64,000 bases of DNA, taken from NCBI GenBank assembly GCA_942159475.1, contig OW804096.1, positions 140,357,442-140,421,441 on the forward strand. The letters are read 5' to 3'. Made by a program: the position numbers and the translations under genes. Source of the DNA: Sthenelais limicola. Its lineage: Eukaryota > Annelida > Polychaeta > Phyllodocida > Sigalionidae. Positions 43,417 through 54,184 of the stretch are shown here, piece after piece. Below the pieces are notes generated by a model that saw nothing but the letters and a program-made list of their open reading frames with translations, did not search any database and was not told where the DNA came from. Within the stretch, counting starts at the first letter, position 1. Each line of letters begins with the position of its first letter.

Positions 43417-43653
43417 TGGGTCAGATTTTTAGAAAATGTACAATTGGCAGCTGTACACATTTAGTAATTTCTGCTAAATTAGGCTGCAATTTGCTCAATA
43501 CTAGGTAAATTCGAGTATATTTGACATTGCATTGATTCTAGCAATCCGTTTGGTTAGGTTGAACTGAATTTTGGACTTTATTTTCGTCTAAAATTTGGGT
43601 TATTTGAGAGGATTGGTGAAGGTGAATTGTACATTTTCTGAAAATTTGACCCA
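43417..43653 (-). mobile_element. M1-A MITE inserted in M1 end
   Basis: Full-length, TA on both sides. It appears to have landed in the right end of the preceding copy, whose last 18 bases or so are missing beyond it. Confidence 0.86.
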
Positions 43654-43788
43654 TATAAGCCTCCAACGGTACCCCAACAGCAGTAGCTACAAAGCACCTT
43701 ACAAAGTACACCGTTTGTATAGGATCGCCCCAATATTGGATTAGTTTCCCTTATTGATCTCAAGGCTCAGTCCGACTTACTCGTCATG

Positions 43789-44025
43789 TGGGTCAGATTT
43801 TCAGAAAATGTACAATTCGCAGCTCTACATGTTTAGGAAATTCTGCTAAATTAGGCTGAAAAGTGATGAATACTAGGTATATCTGAGTATTTTTGGTAAC
43901 CCATTGATTTAAAGTATCAGTTCTGTTATGTTAAACTGAATTTTGAAGCTCATTTTTGTCTTAAATGTGGGTTATTTGAGAGGATTGGTGAAGGCGAATT
44001 GTACATTTTCTGAAAATCTGACCAA
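43789..44025 (-). mobile_element. M1-C MITE
   Basis: Full-length, TGGGTC...GACCAA. TG on both sides. Confidence 0.86.
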
Positions 44026-44762
44026 TGTATTCCTGTCCTTGTCGGTTTTATCGCATTATTCCTGGCCCGGTTCTTTGGGGCCACTGGGGCCCACTATTTA
44101 TAAGACTGATCAGCGTCTATACAAATAGATTTAACCATAGAGAGGTGGAAGGATAGTGGTATAGGCATGGGGCGTTGGGATCAGTGGGCTGATCAGGACT
44201 TGGGCGCTTTTGTCTACTTGTGGGATGGATGAGGGTATTGTTGTATTGTGCCACATGGTGGTATACCTGCTCGCAATGTGGTGTTATATCAGGCCATGAT
44301 GTTTTGTATATATATAAGAATTTTTATTTCTCTTTTCATCACATACAATTACAAAACTATTACAGAGAAAAAGGGGTTATTTCCTGTCAACTCAGTTGGT
44401 GTTCCCAGGTTCCCTTGATAGTGATATTACATCAATAATTGTTGAAAAATAATTTTTTTACACAATATTGTACATTGATTTTTTTTTGAACAATTTACTC
44501 TTAACAATTCGTCTAGTTAATACCATTTAGTAATAACGTCATCTATTTGAATTCTTTCTTCTTAATTATTTAAGAAAGAAGTTCATAACATTAGAGGGAT
44601 GATTTATTGTACAATCATTCCTATCCTTATTTTCTTATATTCTTATTTTATTTTTGTATGAAGTATGAGGCTTTAACAATACCGGCTTCATTAATATTTG
44701 ATAAGTGTTTATGAGCCTAGAAATGATACTTTATGTAGGTGTGTTTTGTAGGCTTATAAATA
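44026..44762. other. AT-rich stretch
   Basis: T- and A-rich sequence with TTTCTTCTTAATTATTTAAG around 44560; short frames show no domain. No inverted ends identified. Confidence 0.35.
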
Positions 44763-44972
44763 CGGGTCAGCTCTACATATTTTGTAATTTCTGCGAAATT
44801 CTGCTATAAAATTATAAATTTTGGGTATATCTGTGTATATTTGGTATCGCATTGATTGAAAGTATCAGTTCTGTTATGTTAAACAGCATTTAGAAGCTCT
44901 TTTCTGTCTTAAATGGGTTTTTTTTGAGAGGATGGTGATGGCGAACTGTACATTTCCTGAAAATCTGGCCCA
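44763..44972 (-). mobile_element. M1-C MITE, subterminally deleted (210 bp)
   Basis: The left end jumps from CGGGTCAG straight to CTCTACATA, losing the AGAAAATGTACAATT block; the right end is complete. TA on both sides. Confidence 0.82.
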
Positions 44973-45090
44973 TATATGGCTCAGGAGTGCACAGCATCAA
45001 GATGAATACAATTACTTCTATAGAATGTGAATATTGAATTGCACTGAATAAAGGATTATTAGATTTCGGAGATATTTACTATGCCAGGGC

Positions 45091-45200
45091 AAAACTCTAA
45101 TATGTTTCTGGCATTTCCTTAGTCACAAGGACCAAAATATTTCATACTTATTGTGTTTTTAATTGTGACTAAGGAAATGCCAGAAACATATTAGAGTTTT
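45091..45200. repeat. perfect 38-bp inverted repeat, 34-bp loop
   Basis: Arm 45091-45128 (AAAACTCTAATATGTTTCTG then GCATTTCCTTAGTCACAA) is the exact inverse complement of 45163-45200. No mismatch by eye. No other copy in the window. Confidence 0.92.
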
Positions 45201-45583
45201 AGCACATTACTGTTGTTTCTCGTTTCACGTTGACAGCGAGGGTTGAGGTAAAAAAACAGAAACCTAATCCGATCCTCGATAAATTTGTGATGGCAAAAAC
45301 CACACCCTTTTACCTGGATAAATAATAAATTAAACAATTGAAAAGACTCCCCCAAAACTCCAAATTATTCTATTGCTTATATTAATCATTTTTAACACTT
45401 TCTGATTTTATCTTTGCAGGTAGGTGACGCAGCATATGTTAGAGTCCATGGCAGAGGTAGGAGCGGATAAAATACTTCACAAATTTAATTGTTTTTTTAC
45501 ATGATTTTCTATACACGATTTGATCGGAAAACTTTCTTTTTTTTAAGAAACTTTTATTGAGACTGGTTTCGATGTTACAGTGA
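45201..45583. other. unassigned stretch
   Basis: T-run at 45536-45545 followed by AAGAAACTTTTATTGAGACT, which on the minus strand reads AATAAAAG then A-residues: a possible antisense retroposed 3' end at about 45536-45580. Confidence 0.3.
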
Positions 45584-45698
45584 TAAGGGCCTAATCCACT
45601 AACCTGATTCTCATGCGATTCTCACAAAATGTAGTGCAAAAGAGTCCTTTGCGGTGCAAAATCGCATGAGAATCGGCTTGGTAGACTATAGGCCCTTT
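45584..45698. mobile_element. foldback element, singleton
   Basis: Ends TAAGGGCCTA and, inverted, AAAGGGCCTATAG. Inner arms GATTCTCATGCGATT and AATCGCATGAGAATC; GTGCAAAA stands on both sides of the centre. A small palindromic MITE. Confidence 0.7.
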
Positions 45699-45719
45699 AT
45701 TCTCATACATCACACCTTT

Positions 45720-45920
45720 TAAAGGCTGACGCACACATGGCCGATTTGGCTCCCTTTTGCCCTACGATTTGGATCTCCCCATGAATCCTAAGATTTCATT
45801 TCAAACCAAGGTTTTTGTTATTCCAAAAACATAAATCAGAATTTGAAATGAAATCCTAAGATTCATCAGGAGACCCTAATCAATAGGGAGCCAAATCGGC
45901 CATGTGTGCGTCAGCCTTTA
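45720..45920. mobile_element. F5 foldback MITE
   Basis: Nearly full palindrome: AAAGGCTGACGCACACATGG/CCGATTTGGCTCCC on the left and its inverse on the right. Inner arms AATCCTAAGATTTCATTTCA and AATGAAATCCTAAGATT. CTTT stands on both sides. Relatives at 47500 and 62658 have different outermost bases. Confidence 0.82.
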
Positions 45921-46029
45921 CTTTCTGACTGTTTACCCAGCTCTCCCTATAACTGTAAAATCCATGTAGGTTATATGAAAGGTATATTAACAGGTAGGCC
46001 TACTTCTGATGAGAAAATCTTATTGTTTT

Positions 46030-46505
46030 GACTGATGTTAACTGACACTGCAGCTTTAATGGCAATGTTTGACCTATGTTAACTGACACTGCAGCTTTAA
46101 TAAAAATGTTTGGCTGATGTTAAATGAAAGTGACACTGCAGCAACTTTAATAAAAATGGTTGACCTATGGTAACTGACACTTCAGCTTTACTGAAAATGT
46201 TTGGCTGATGTTAACTGACACTGACACTTCAGCTTTAATGAAAATGTTTTGGCTGATGTTAACTGACACTTCAGCTTTAACGGAAATGTTTGACCAATGT
46301 GAACTGACACTTCAGCTTTACTGAAAATGTTTGGCTGATGTTAACTGACACTTCAGCTTTACTGAAAATGTTTGGCTGATGTTAACTGACACTGACACTT
46401 CAGCTTTAATGAAAATGTTTGGCTGATGTTAACTGACACTTCAGCTTTAACGGAAATGTTTGACCAATGTGAACTGACAGTGACACTGCAGCTTTACTGG
46501 AAACA
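46030..46505 (+). repeat. 41/47-bp minisatellite, about 11 units
   Basis: The unit GTTAACTGACACTTCAGCTT then TAATGAAAATGTTTGGCTGA recurs, starting near 46037, 46078, 46119 and onward. Basic length is 41 bp; some units carry an extra ACTGAC (47 bp). Adjacent unit types repeat in blocks (TTTGGCTGATG and TTTGACCAATG), suggesting a higher-order repeat. Confidence 0.9.
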
Positions 46506-46987
46506 AAGACCCCATGCGTTTGCCCACAATCGACCTTTCACCACATAAAGTATCAATAAAGATGGATGTCGCTTGCTTCTGGAGACAGAAAACAGAATGT
46601 TTCTCTTTGTCTCAGGCATGATAAAGTGAGAGTGATGAGCGGCTGAGGACATGTCCATGATTCATGGGCATTACCTGAGCATAAAACCCCACCATCCCTC
46701 ACGGCCAACCATTAAATAAATTTGTAATGATGTTTTTGTAGCTGCTAAAATCGGTTCCATCCACCCACCCACACCACCCCTCATGGAACAAGAAGGCATC
46801 CATTAGCCCAAGCATTAGGCTGGCTGGAGTGCTGGTGTATGGCTGTTTGGATGGATTTATTAAAGGAGTGTTTAGGGATTTGACTCTGGTCTGTTCAATT
46901 TGTGTTCGTTGATTTAATAGAACAATCTTATATGAGTTTACACTGATTTGTGTATTCCCGAATGGCAACATCTTCAACTGCAATATT
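46506..46987. other. unassigned stretch
   Basis: A 94-codon minus-strand frame (46699-46983) has no recognised domain. No repeats. Confidence 0.35.
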
Positions 46988-47397
46988 TGTGATGTGTTTC
47001 AGGAAAATGAGTCATAAGTCGCAAAAAATGGATTTTGAGATATTATCATATTTGAATAGATGAGTCCAAGCCGATTCTAATGGTAGTAAGCATCAAGGAC
47101 ATCTAAGTAGTGTTTCTATATTATGAGTTTGATATCTTAAGCTTTTAAAAAAGAATATTGATATTTTTTGGGTGGATAATTACTAATAAAGTACCTAGAT
47201 ATGCTCCATGAAATGACCTTAGGAATGTATTCATATATTTAAAAAATTACATTGAAATTTCGTACAAGTATTTACATTACTAGCACCATTAAGTACCCCA
47301 AAAACTAGAATATTCCAACAAAGATATCATATGAATAAATCACTTTGAATAATATCCATTTTGCGACTTATGACACATTTTCCTGAAACACATCACA
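46988..47397 (+). mobile_element. M3 MITE, reference copy
   Basis: 410 bp. Left end TGTGATGTGTTTCAGGAAAA/TGAGTCATAAGTCGCAAAA; right end inverted TTTTGCGACTTATGACACAT/TTTCCTGAAACACATCACA. Inverted ends are about 40 bp. TT on both sides (ATTT also matches over 4 bp if the element is taken one base shorter). No frame. Confidence 0.88.
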
Positions 47398-47436
47398 TTT
47401 GTGTCATACCAGACATTTTGATGTAAATGATTATGA

Positions 47437-47499
47437 TATATCAGATCATCAGAACGTGCACAACTGGCAGCTATACACATATAGTAAATACTGCTGAAT
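47437..47499 (-). mobile_element. M1 fragment cut by F5
   Basis: TATCAGATCATCAGAACGTG, then CAACTGGCAGCTATACACAT and AAATACTGCTGAATTA. The F5 element follows immediately; no clear M1 sequence resumes beyond it. Confidence 0.65.
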
Positions 47500-47706
47500 T
47501 AAACCCTGCCCACACACATTCGATTTGGCTCCCGATTGTCCCCCGATTTGGGTCTTCAAATGAATCCTAGGATTTCATTTCCAATCCTGGTTGATGTTAT
47601 TTCAAAAAGATAAACCAGGACTTAAACTGAAATCATAGGATTTATCGGGGGACCAAAATCGGGGGGCAATCAGGAGTCAAATCGGCTGTGTGTGTCCACG
47701 GTTGCA
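47500..47706. mobile_element. F5 foldback MITE
   Basis: TAAACCCTGCCCACACACAT, then CGATTTGGCTCCCGATTG; the inverse side has CAATCAGGAGTCAAATCGGC. Inner arms TCCTGGTTGATGTTAT/ATAAACCAGGA. The right terminus is more diverged. Confidence 0.8.
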
Positions 47707-47854
47707 CAATTATAGTTCTAACTGTATATTAGTATATATACTTTATTCAATTCAACTCTTGGTACATTTACTTTGTACTCTTATTTCTGTAGCTGTCAGG
47801 CATGATAATTCGTTAAGTCTGCAACCTGTTAGCTGATTGCGCACAACAGGCAAA

Positions 47855-47907
47855 TCTCAAAAGTTATTTTTTGCGACTTGTGACTCATTTCTCTGTGACA
47901 CATCACA
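47855..47907 (+). mobile_element. M3 right-end fragment
   Basis: TTTTTTGCGACTTGTGACTC then ATTTCTCTGTGACACATCAC. Confidence 0.7.
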
Positions 47908-48506
47908 TATACTGTCATATACAGGGTTCCTGAGGTCAGTAAAAGGTCTGTTAAAGTAATTATGATTTTGGGGTTTTCAGGACATTAAAAGTAAGAAATT
48001 CTGTACGTGCATCCCTCTAAAATTAGTAGAATGCACTAAAACAGCACTCAGAGTGAGAGAGAAAGAGAGATGGGGGTATTGAGTGAAAGGCAAGGGAGGG
48101 AGGGAGGGAGCTGGAAGGCAAGGGAGGGAGTGGGCAAACAACCATGACTGGGTCAGGGCAGGCCTGGTTTGTCTTATTATGTAATAACCAGAGGGGGGCA
48201 GGGTGGAGGTTTGGAGGTGAGAAATTGGTGGAGTAGATAAGCCTTCTGCAAACATGCAAACTGATCAGACAGATGATTTCACACTGATTGTTACCTCACA
48301 ACCATCTCACACATTCATGATGGATGAAAATGATTGACAGAATGGTACGCAATCCACTAACCTTCTCAGTTCCTGAGAAGGTAAAAAGTATTTCATCAAA
48401 ATGTATGACTTCACTATGGATAGAGGAGATGGGCATTGAGACTTTCCTCATATCATTAAGGTAGGGTCAACGTATGACCCTTCATTTTCTCAACTTTCTG
48501 TCTCAT
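47908..48506. other. unassigned stretch with purine-rich patch
   Basis: GA- and GGGA-rich between about 48040 and 48130; the overlapping minus-strand Pro/Ser-rich frames there are artefacts of composition. Confidence 0.4.
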
Positions 48507-48745
48507 ATGTCAGACAGGTCTTCGTAAAATGTACAATTGGCCTTCACCAATTCTCTCAAGTAACTCAAATTTAAGGCAAAACTCAGGTTCAAAATACAGT
48601 TCAACATAACCAGACAGATTCATTGAATGAATACAATACAGAATATACTCAGATGTACCTAGTATTTATCAATTTTCAATCTAATTTAACAGAATTTGAT
48701 AGATGTGCAGAATTGTAGATTGTGCATTTTCTGAAAATCTGAGAA
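48507..48745 (+). mobile_element. M1-B MITE, decayed ends
   Basis: The left end is reduced to CAGGTCTTCGTAAAATGTAC and the right ends CTGAAAATCTGAGAA; the B interior is complete. Confidence 0.78.
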
Positions 48746-48854
48746 ATTAGACACCCAATGTATTAGAGAAGATTATACAGGGAAACCCTTGTGTGGTATT
48801 CAGGGCATAGAGAGGAGGCATTAATGTGTTTGTGGTAGCGACATGAGGGTTAGC

Positions 48855-49091
48855 TGAGTCAGATTTTCAGAAAATGTGCAATTGGCAGATCAACAAATAT
48901 GGTAAATTCTGCGAAATTAGACTGAAAAATCGTCAACACTAGTTATATCTGAGTATATTTACTATTGCCTTAATTCAAGCAGTCTGTCTGGTTATGTTGA
49001 ACTGTATTTTGAACCTGATTTCTGTCTTAAATTCGGGTTATTTGAGAGAATTGGTGGAGGAGAATTGTACATTTTCTGGCGATTTCACTCA
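48855..49091 (-). mobile_element. M1-B MITE
   Basis: TGAGTC at left; variant right end TTTTCTGGCGATTTCACTCA. Flanks GC/TG do not match. Confidence 0.84.
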
Positions 49092-49221
49092 TGTAGGTGT
49101 AGTGGGTAGACAGTTGTGGGTGATGTATTGGTATAACTAACAGGCGCTGACATGTTAAAAGCATAGGGGAGACCATGCGTTCAAGTATTGCTACTAAATA
49201 ATGCAACCTATCCAACATGGA

Positions 49222-50100
49222 CGAAGTGGAGGTGTGGGAGGTGGAGGAGGAAGATCAGGGGAGGGGGAGGTGAAGAAACGGGACGATTTGTGGTCGGTGG
49301 AGGAGCGGGAGAAAGAGGGGAAAGGAAGGGGAAGAGGAAAAGTAGGAGGAGGAACAGGAGAATGAGGGGAAAGGAAGGGGAAGAGGGAAAGGTAGGAGGA
49401 AGAACAGGAGAATGAGGGTAAAGGATGGGGAAGAGGAAAAGATGGAGGAGGAGCAGGAGAATGAGGGGAAAGGAAGGGGAAGAGGAAAAGGAGGAGAAGG
49501 GGGAGGGGAGGGGAAGGGGCAGGGGAAAAGAAGATGGAGAGGAGAAGGTAAATAAAGGGGACGAGGAAAAGTAGGAGCAGCAGGAAGGGGAAAGGGAGGG
49601 GAAGAGGAAACGTAAAAGAAGCAGGAGAGGGAAAGGAAGGTAAGAGGAAAAGTAGAAGGAGGAGAAGGTAAGTAAAGGAGAAGAGGAAAAGGAGGAGAAG
49701 CAGGAGGGAAAGAGGAAACGTAGGAGAAGCAGCAGGGGGAAAGGAAGGTAAGAGGAAAGTAGGAGGAGGTGCAGGTAAATACAGGGGGAGAGGAAGAGGA
49801 GGAGCAGGAGGGGGAAGGGAAGAGGAAGAGGAAAAGTAGGAGAAGCAGGAAGGGGAACAGGAACACAAGGAGGAGGTGGGACAGAAAGGGGTGGATAAAA
49901 TGGAGAGGAAATGCTGGAGGAAAAGGATGAGTTGGGAGGGAAGAGGAGAAGGACAGAATAAGCCCACAAGAAGGAGGAAGAGGAGGTGACAGAAAACGTG
50001 GAAAAGATGGAGGAGGAGGGGAGGGGGAGGAGGTCGAGGAAAAGAAAGGGTTTGAAGAAGAGGAAAAGAGGAAAGGGAGAAGCAGGAAAACAGCAGAAAG
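49222..50100 (+). repeat. long polypurine tract (GGAGGA/GGGGAAGAGG)
   Basis: Nearly 900 bp, almost purely purine on plus, built from irregular GGAGGAGAAG, GGGGAAGAGGAAAAG and AGGTAAGTAAAG words of about 60-80 bp. Long minus-strand Ser/Phe/Leu/Pro frames (up to 298 codons) arise from it and are not genes. Confidence 0.95.
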
Positions 50101-50136
50101 TCAATTGTCCGAATACACTACTTTTGTAACTCTAGA

Positions 50137-50373
50137 TGGGTCAGATTTTCAGAAAATGCACAATCTATAGTTCTACACATCTCTCAAATTCTGCTAAATT
50201 AGAGTGAAAATTGATAAATACTAGGTATATCTGAGTATATTCTGTATTGTATTCATTCAATAAATCTGTCTGGCTATGTTGAACTGTATTTTGAACCTGA
50301 TTTTCTTCTTAAATTTGGGTTATTTGAGAGGATCAGTGAAGGCCAATTGTACATTTTCTGGCGACTTGACCCA
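50137..50373 (-). mobile_element. M1-B MITE
   Basis: Full-length; variant right end TTTTCTGGCGACTTGACCCA. Flanks GA/TA do not match. Confidence 0.86.
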
Positions 50374-50396
50374 TATTTGCAATGGAGCTATCTATT

Positions 50397-50633
50397 TGGG
50401 TGAAATCGCCAGAAAATGTACAATTCGCCTTCACCAATCCTCTCAAATAACCCGCATTTAAGAAAAAAATGAGCTTCAAAATGCAGTTTAACACAACAGA
50501 ACTGATACTTTAAATCAATGCGATACCAATTATACTCAGATATACCCGGTATTCATAATTTTTCAGCCTAATTTAGGAGAATTTCCCAAATGTGTAGAAC
50601 TGCCAATTGTACATTTTCTGAAAATCTGACCCA
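50397..50633 (+). mobile_element. M1-C MITE
   Basis: Left end is the variant TGGGTGAAATCGCCAGAAAA; right end standard. TT on both sides. Only 23 bp from the preceding copy. Confidence 0.86.
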
Positions 50634-50835
50634 TTTGCAGTTGTCTGTACCTCCAAAATGACTTTCAGCTAAAGTTACTAAACAGAGTAAACCACTTAGA
50701 CATTGAACATTCAAGCTTTAAAGTTTAAAGGCAATCGTTTAGTGACATGGCAAGTTAAAAGTTAGATGACAACCTTTGCTATATTGTGTGTGGCCTTTTG
50801 CCTTTAACACAAAGACATAATTGTGACTTGATATA

Positions 50836-51072
50836 TGGGTCAGATTTTCAGAAAATGTACAATTGGCAGCTGTACACATTTAGTAAATTCTTCAGAATAA
50901 GGCTGTAATGTGGTCAATACTAGGTAAATTCTAGTATAGTCGGCATTGCATTGATTCTAGCAATCTGTTTGGTTAGGTTGAATTGTATTTTAAACCTTAT
51001 TTTTGTCTAAAATTTGGGTTATTTGAGGGGATCTGCGAAGTTTAATTGTACCCTTTCTGGAAATCTGACCGA
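50836..51072 (-). mobile_element. M1-A MITE
   Basis: Full-length; right end CCCTTTCTGGAAATCTGACC. TA on both sides. Confidence 0.86.
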
Positions 51073-51392
51073 TATGATGTTGGCTGTATTATATCAGAGG
51101 GTGGTGTTATTAAGAGTGGTGCACCCCATGACCCAATCCCTTTTAAGGGTAGGCAATAGGTGTCCTCTGTTGGGTTCTTCTATAACCTTGTCTCCTTCAT
51201 GACTAATTCCCTTTTATCCCTATTTTCCCTAAACCTTTGACACTTTCTATACCATCAGCTAATGTGTGGAAATGGGTGGAGGACGCTGGACAAAGGGGTG
51301 GGTTAGAAATTTTAGCTTTACATGTAGTTTATGTATGGTTATATATTGATGCTGTTTGCTGAGCAGGCCTCTGTTGTGACCCTCATTGGCCA
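51073..51392. other. unassigned stretch
   Basis: Nothing recognised. Confidence 0.35.
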
Positions 51393-51742
51393 AATAGGGG
51401 AGTTGCATAGCCGCCATTTTGAATTTTGATTCGCATGGAATTATGGGAGGAATAGTTCAGTATAAAATCTATAGAAAACATCCTGTGTTCAGCATGGACT
51501 ATTTATTAATGCTCTAATATCAATATCTATGTGTTATACATGGTTCCATAACACTTGAATCCATCTTTCCCATCATGCATTTGGTTTTCATAAATCACCT
51601 ATACAAGCTATGATATTGGTGAAAACAATTTTGCAATTTTTGATAAAAACGTTGCCAAATATTTGTATGTCAGACTTGAACTGAATCCGTCCCAGGTTGC
51701 ATTGCCACAGGCATGCGCAGTGGCACATGCAAATCCCCTATT
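51393..51742 (+). mobile_element. M2 MITE, full length
   Basis: AATAGGGGAGTTGCATAGCC to GGCACATGCAAATCCCCTAT(T), 350 bp. Confidence 0.87.
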
Positions 51743-51773
51743 ATCATAATTTTCTTGCATTAGAGGACTAACT

Positions 51774-52022
51774 AATGGGGGATGTGGATGTCTCACTGCG
51801 CATGTCTCTTACAGTGCATGATGGGATGGATTCAGCTCAAATTTTGACATACAAATATTTAACAACATTTTTATAAAAAAAAATGCAAGGATTTTATCAC
51901 CAAGACCAAGATGGGAAAGATAAAGTCTTGTTTATGGAAGCATATACAACACATGGCTATTTACATGAGATATTAAATATTTCCTGCTGCATTTAACATG
52001 TTTTCTACAGCTTTTACACTGA
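51774..52022 (-). mobile_element. M2 MITE, truncated
   Basis: AATGGGGGATGTGGATGTCT, then CACTGCGCATGTCTCTTACA; cut at GCTTTTACACTGATTATACA. Opposite in orientation to its neighbour 32 bp away. Confidence 0.75.
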
Positions 52023-52620
52023 TTATACAATGTTGTGTACCAAATGCCCTATTGTTAATTGATTTTTAAAGTTTTAGAGATAATGAAAAAAGTGTGTTGA
52101 ATATAAAGAAATGATTCTATAGGTTGTGTATGTATATACATACAGTGTTGGTGTTATATGACATGATTTAAAATAGGGATTATGTGCTACATATGTCATT
52201 GCCGATATCCTTTTTTCGTTCTTACAGATATAATTGCAATTAAATTAAATTTGATAATCACATCAGTGAACACTCACAGAAGCTTTCATGGGGAGCTAAT
52301 TGTCAAGGGGATAAACACAGATAACTGTATCTAATTGGGCATAAAACACTGTTAAAATGTCGATATTTAATACATTGTAATTTAGAATTTAATGGGCCAT
52401 ATTACACTCAAAGGCGACAAACAGTTCGTCACATCTCCTTTGTGTTTATATATACTCCACGGGCCCCACTCTCCCATGTGTGTGATTATGCTTGTTTGAA
52501 CTTCCGTGTTTAAAGCTAGAGCAAAAGGTACAGAGTTAATGGCTTGTCGGTCATTGACCGGCGCTTCATGTCGCTTGGCACCTTTATAGTGAGGGAGACA
52601 AAGAGGCATGAGCGGGATTG
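52023..52620. other. AT-rich stretch
   Basis: No inverted ends or coding recognised between the truncated M2 and the purine tract. Confidence 0.35.
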
Positions 52621-52639
52621 GGTGCTATAACACTGGGAA

Positions 52640-53625
52640 AAGGGACGGCGCTGATGGTAAAGAGGAATAGACAGGGAGACAGGGCAGAGAGAGAGGTGGT
52701 GAGGAAAGAGGAGAGGGATAGGGAGGAGAGGGAGGAGAGGGAGGAGAGGGAGGAGAGAGGTGGTGAGGAAAGAGGAGAGGGAGAGGGAGGAGAGGGAGGA
52801 GAGAGGTGGTGAGGAAAGAGGAGAGGGAGAGGGAGGAGAGGGAGGAGAAGTAGGAGAGAGGAGATGGAGGAGAGTGGAGAGGGAGGAGAGGGAGGAGAGT
52901 GGAGAGGGAGGAGAAGGAGGAGAGAGGAGAGGGAGGATAGTGGAGAGGGAGGAGAGAGGAGAGGGAGAGAGAGAGGAGAGGGAGGAGAGAGAGGAGAGGG
53001 AGGAGAGAGGAGAGGGAGGAGAGAGGAGAGGGAGGAGAGTGGAGAGAGAGGAGAGGGAGGAGAGAGGAGAGGGAGGAGAGAGGAGAGGGAGGAGAGAGAG
53101 GAGAGGGAGGAGAGAGGAGAGGGAGAGAGAGGAGAGGGAGGAGAGAGAGGAGAGGGAGGAGAGAGGAGAGGGAGAGAGAGAGGAGAGGGAGGAGAGAGAG
53201 GAGAGGGAGGAGAGAGAGGAGAGGGAGGAGAGAGGAGAGGGAGGAGAGTGGAGAGAGAGGGAGAGGGAAGACAGAGGAGACGGAGGAGAGGGAGGAGAGG
53301 GAGGAGAGAGCAGAGGGAGGAAAGAGCAGAGGGAGGAGAGAGCAGAGGGAGGAGAGAGGAGAGGGAGGAGAGAGGAGAGGGAGGAGAGAGGAGAGGGAGG
53401 AGAGAGGAGAGGGAGGAGAGAGGAGAGTAAAGAGAGGAAGGAGAAGGGGGGGGACACAGAGTTCGAAGAGTGAGAGAACAAGAGGAGAGAGAAGGAGGAG
53501 ATAATTAGAAAAGAGAGGGAGCGCAAGGATACAGAGCCAAAGAGAGAGAGTGAGAGAGAGTGGACGATGAAAGAGAGGGAGGGGGAGATAACAGAGAGGA
53601 GAGAACGAGCGAGTAAAGGAAGGTA
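52640..53625 (+). repeat. long polypurine tract (GGAGAGGGAGGAGA)n
   Basis: The densest part, 52680-53450, is built of GGAGAGGGAGGAGAGA words of 14-23 bp. It yields open frames of 237 (plus, Arg/Glu/Gly) and 411 (minus, Ser/Leu/Pro) codons that are purely compositional. Confidence 0.95.
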
Positions 53626-53759
53626 ATGCCTAAATCCAGCCATAGGTACTGAGAGAGACATGGAAGAAGGTGGGGGACGGGGGTGAGTGACCGAGACGGA
53701 GAGAGGTAAATTACATTTCACATGCATCCTAGACCCAGTAAAACATATCACAAGGTTCG

Positions 53760-53876
53760 GTGCGGCAGGAAATGTTCAATTCACATTAACCAGCCCTCTC
53801 AAATAACCAACATCTAATCCAAAAATAATGTCCAAACTTCGGTGGATTAGAACTCAATGCTATACCAAATATATTC
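53760..53876 (+). mobile_element. M1-C fragment
   Basis: AATGTTCAATTCACATTAAC to CAATGCTATACCAAATATAT; left terminus decayed, right half missing. Confidence 0.65.
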
Positions 53877-53913
53877 CTTTTTGTTATTCACACATTGCTC
53901 TGACAATAACAGA

Positions 53914-54140
53914 TCTAGTGTGGGTTACCCATAGTGCGTATTTCACTAGTGATTTACGTGGGGTTGTCATGGCTACCAATCAGGTTTGTTGCTAAAATAA
54001 AGGGTAAAATTCAAATGTATTACTCAATTCTTTTCTATTTTCAAGATTGAAAGCATGTCTAATACATCTGTTAACTAACTCGTTAGTTTCAGTCGCTCTT
54101 TCAACCAACGTTAGTTGACCTGTATGTACCTAATATTAAA
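53914..54140. repeat. dispersed repeat, copy 2 (empty site)
   Basis: Inverse-oriented relative of 23838-24250. The sequence TTTTCTATTTTCAAGATTGA crosses the point where copy 1 has its retroposed insert. Confidence 0.75.
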
Positions 54141-54184
54141 TTGTTTGTCAGACTTATTTAGCAAAGTCTACTTGTATCTTCTGA

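Noticed and set aside
49194..50104. Minus-strand frames of 203-298 codons
   Set aside because: Three overlapping frames are open at once, all Ser/Phe/Leu/Pro; this is the pyrimidine strand of a polypurine tract.
52516..53751. 411-codon minus and 237-codon plus frames
   Set aside because: Compositional readings of (GGAGAGGGAGGAGA)n; no domain.
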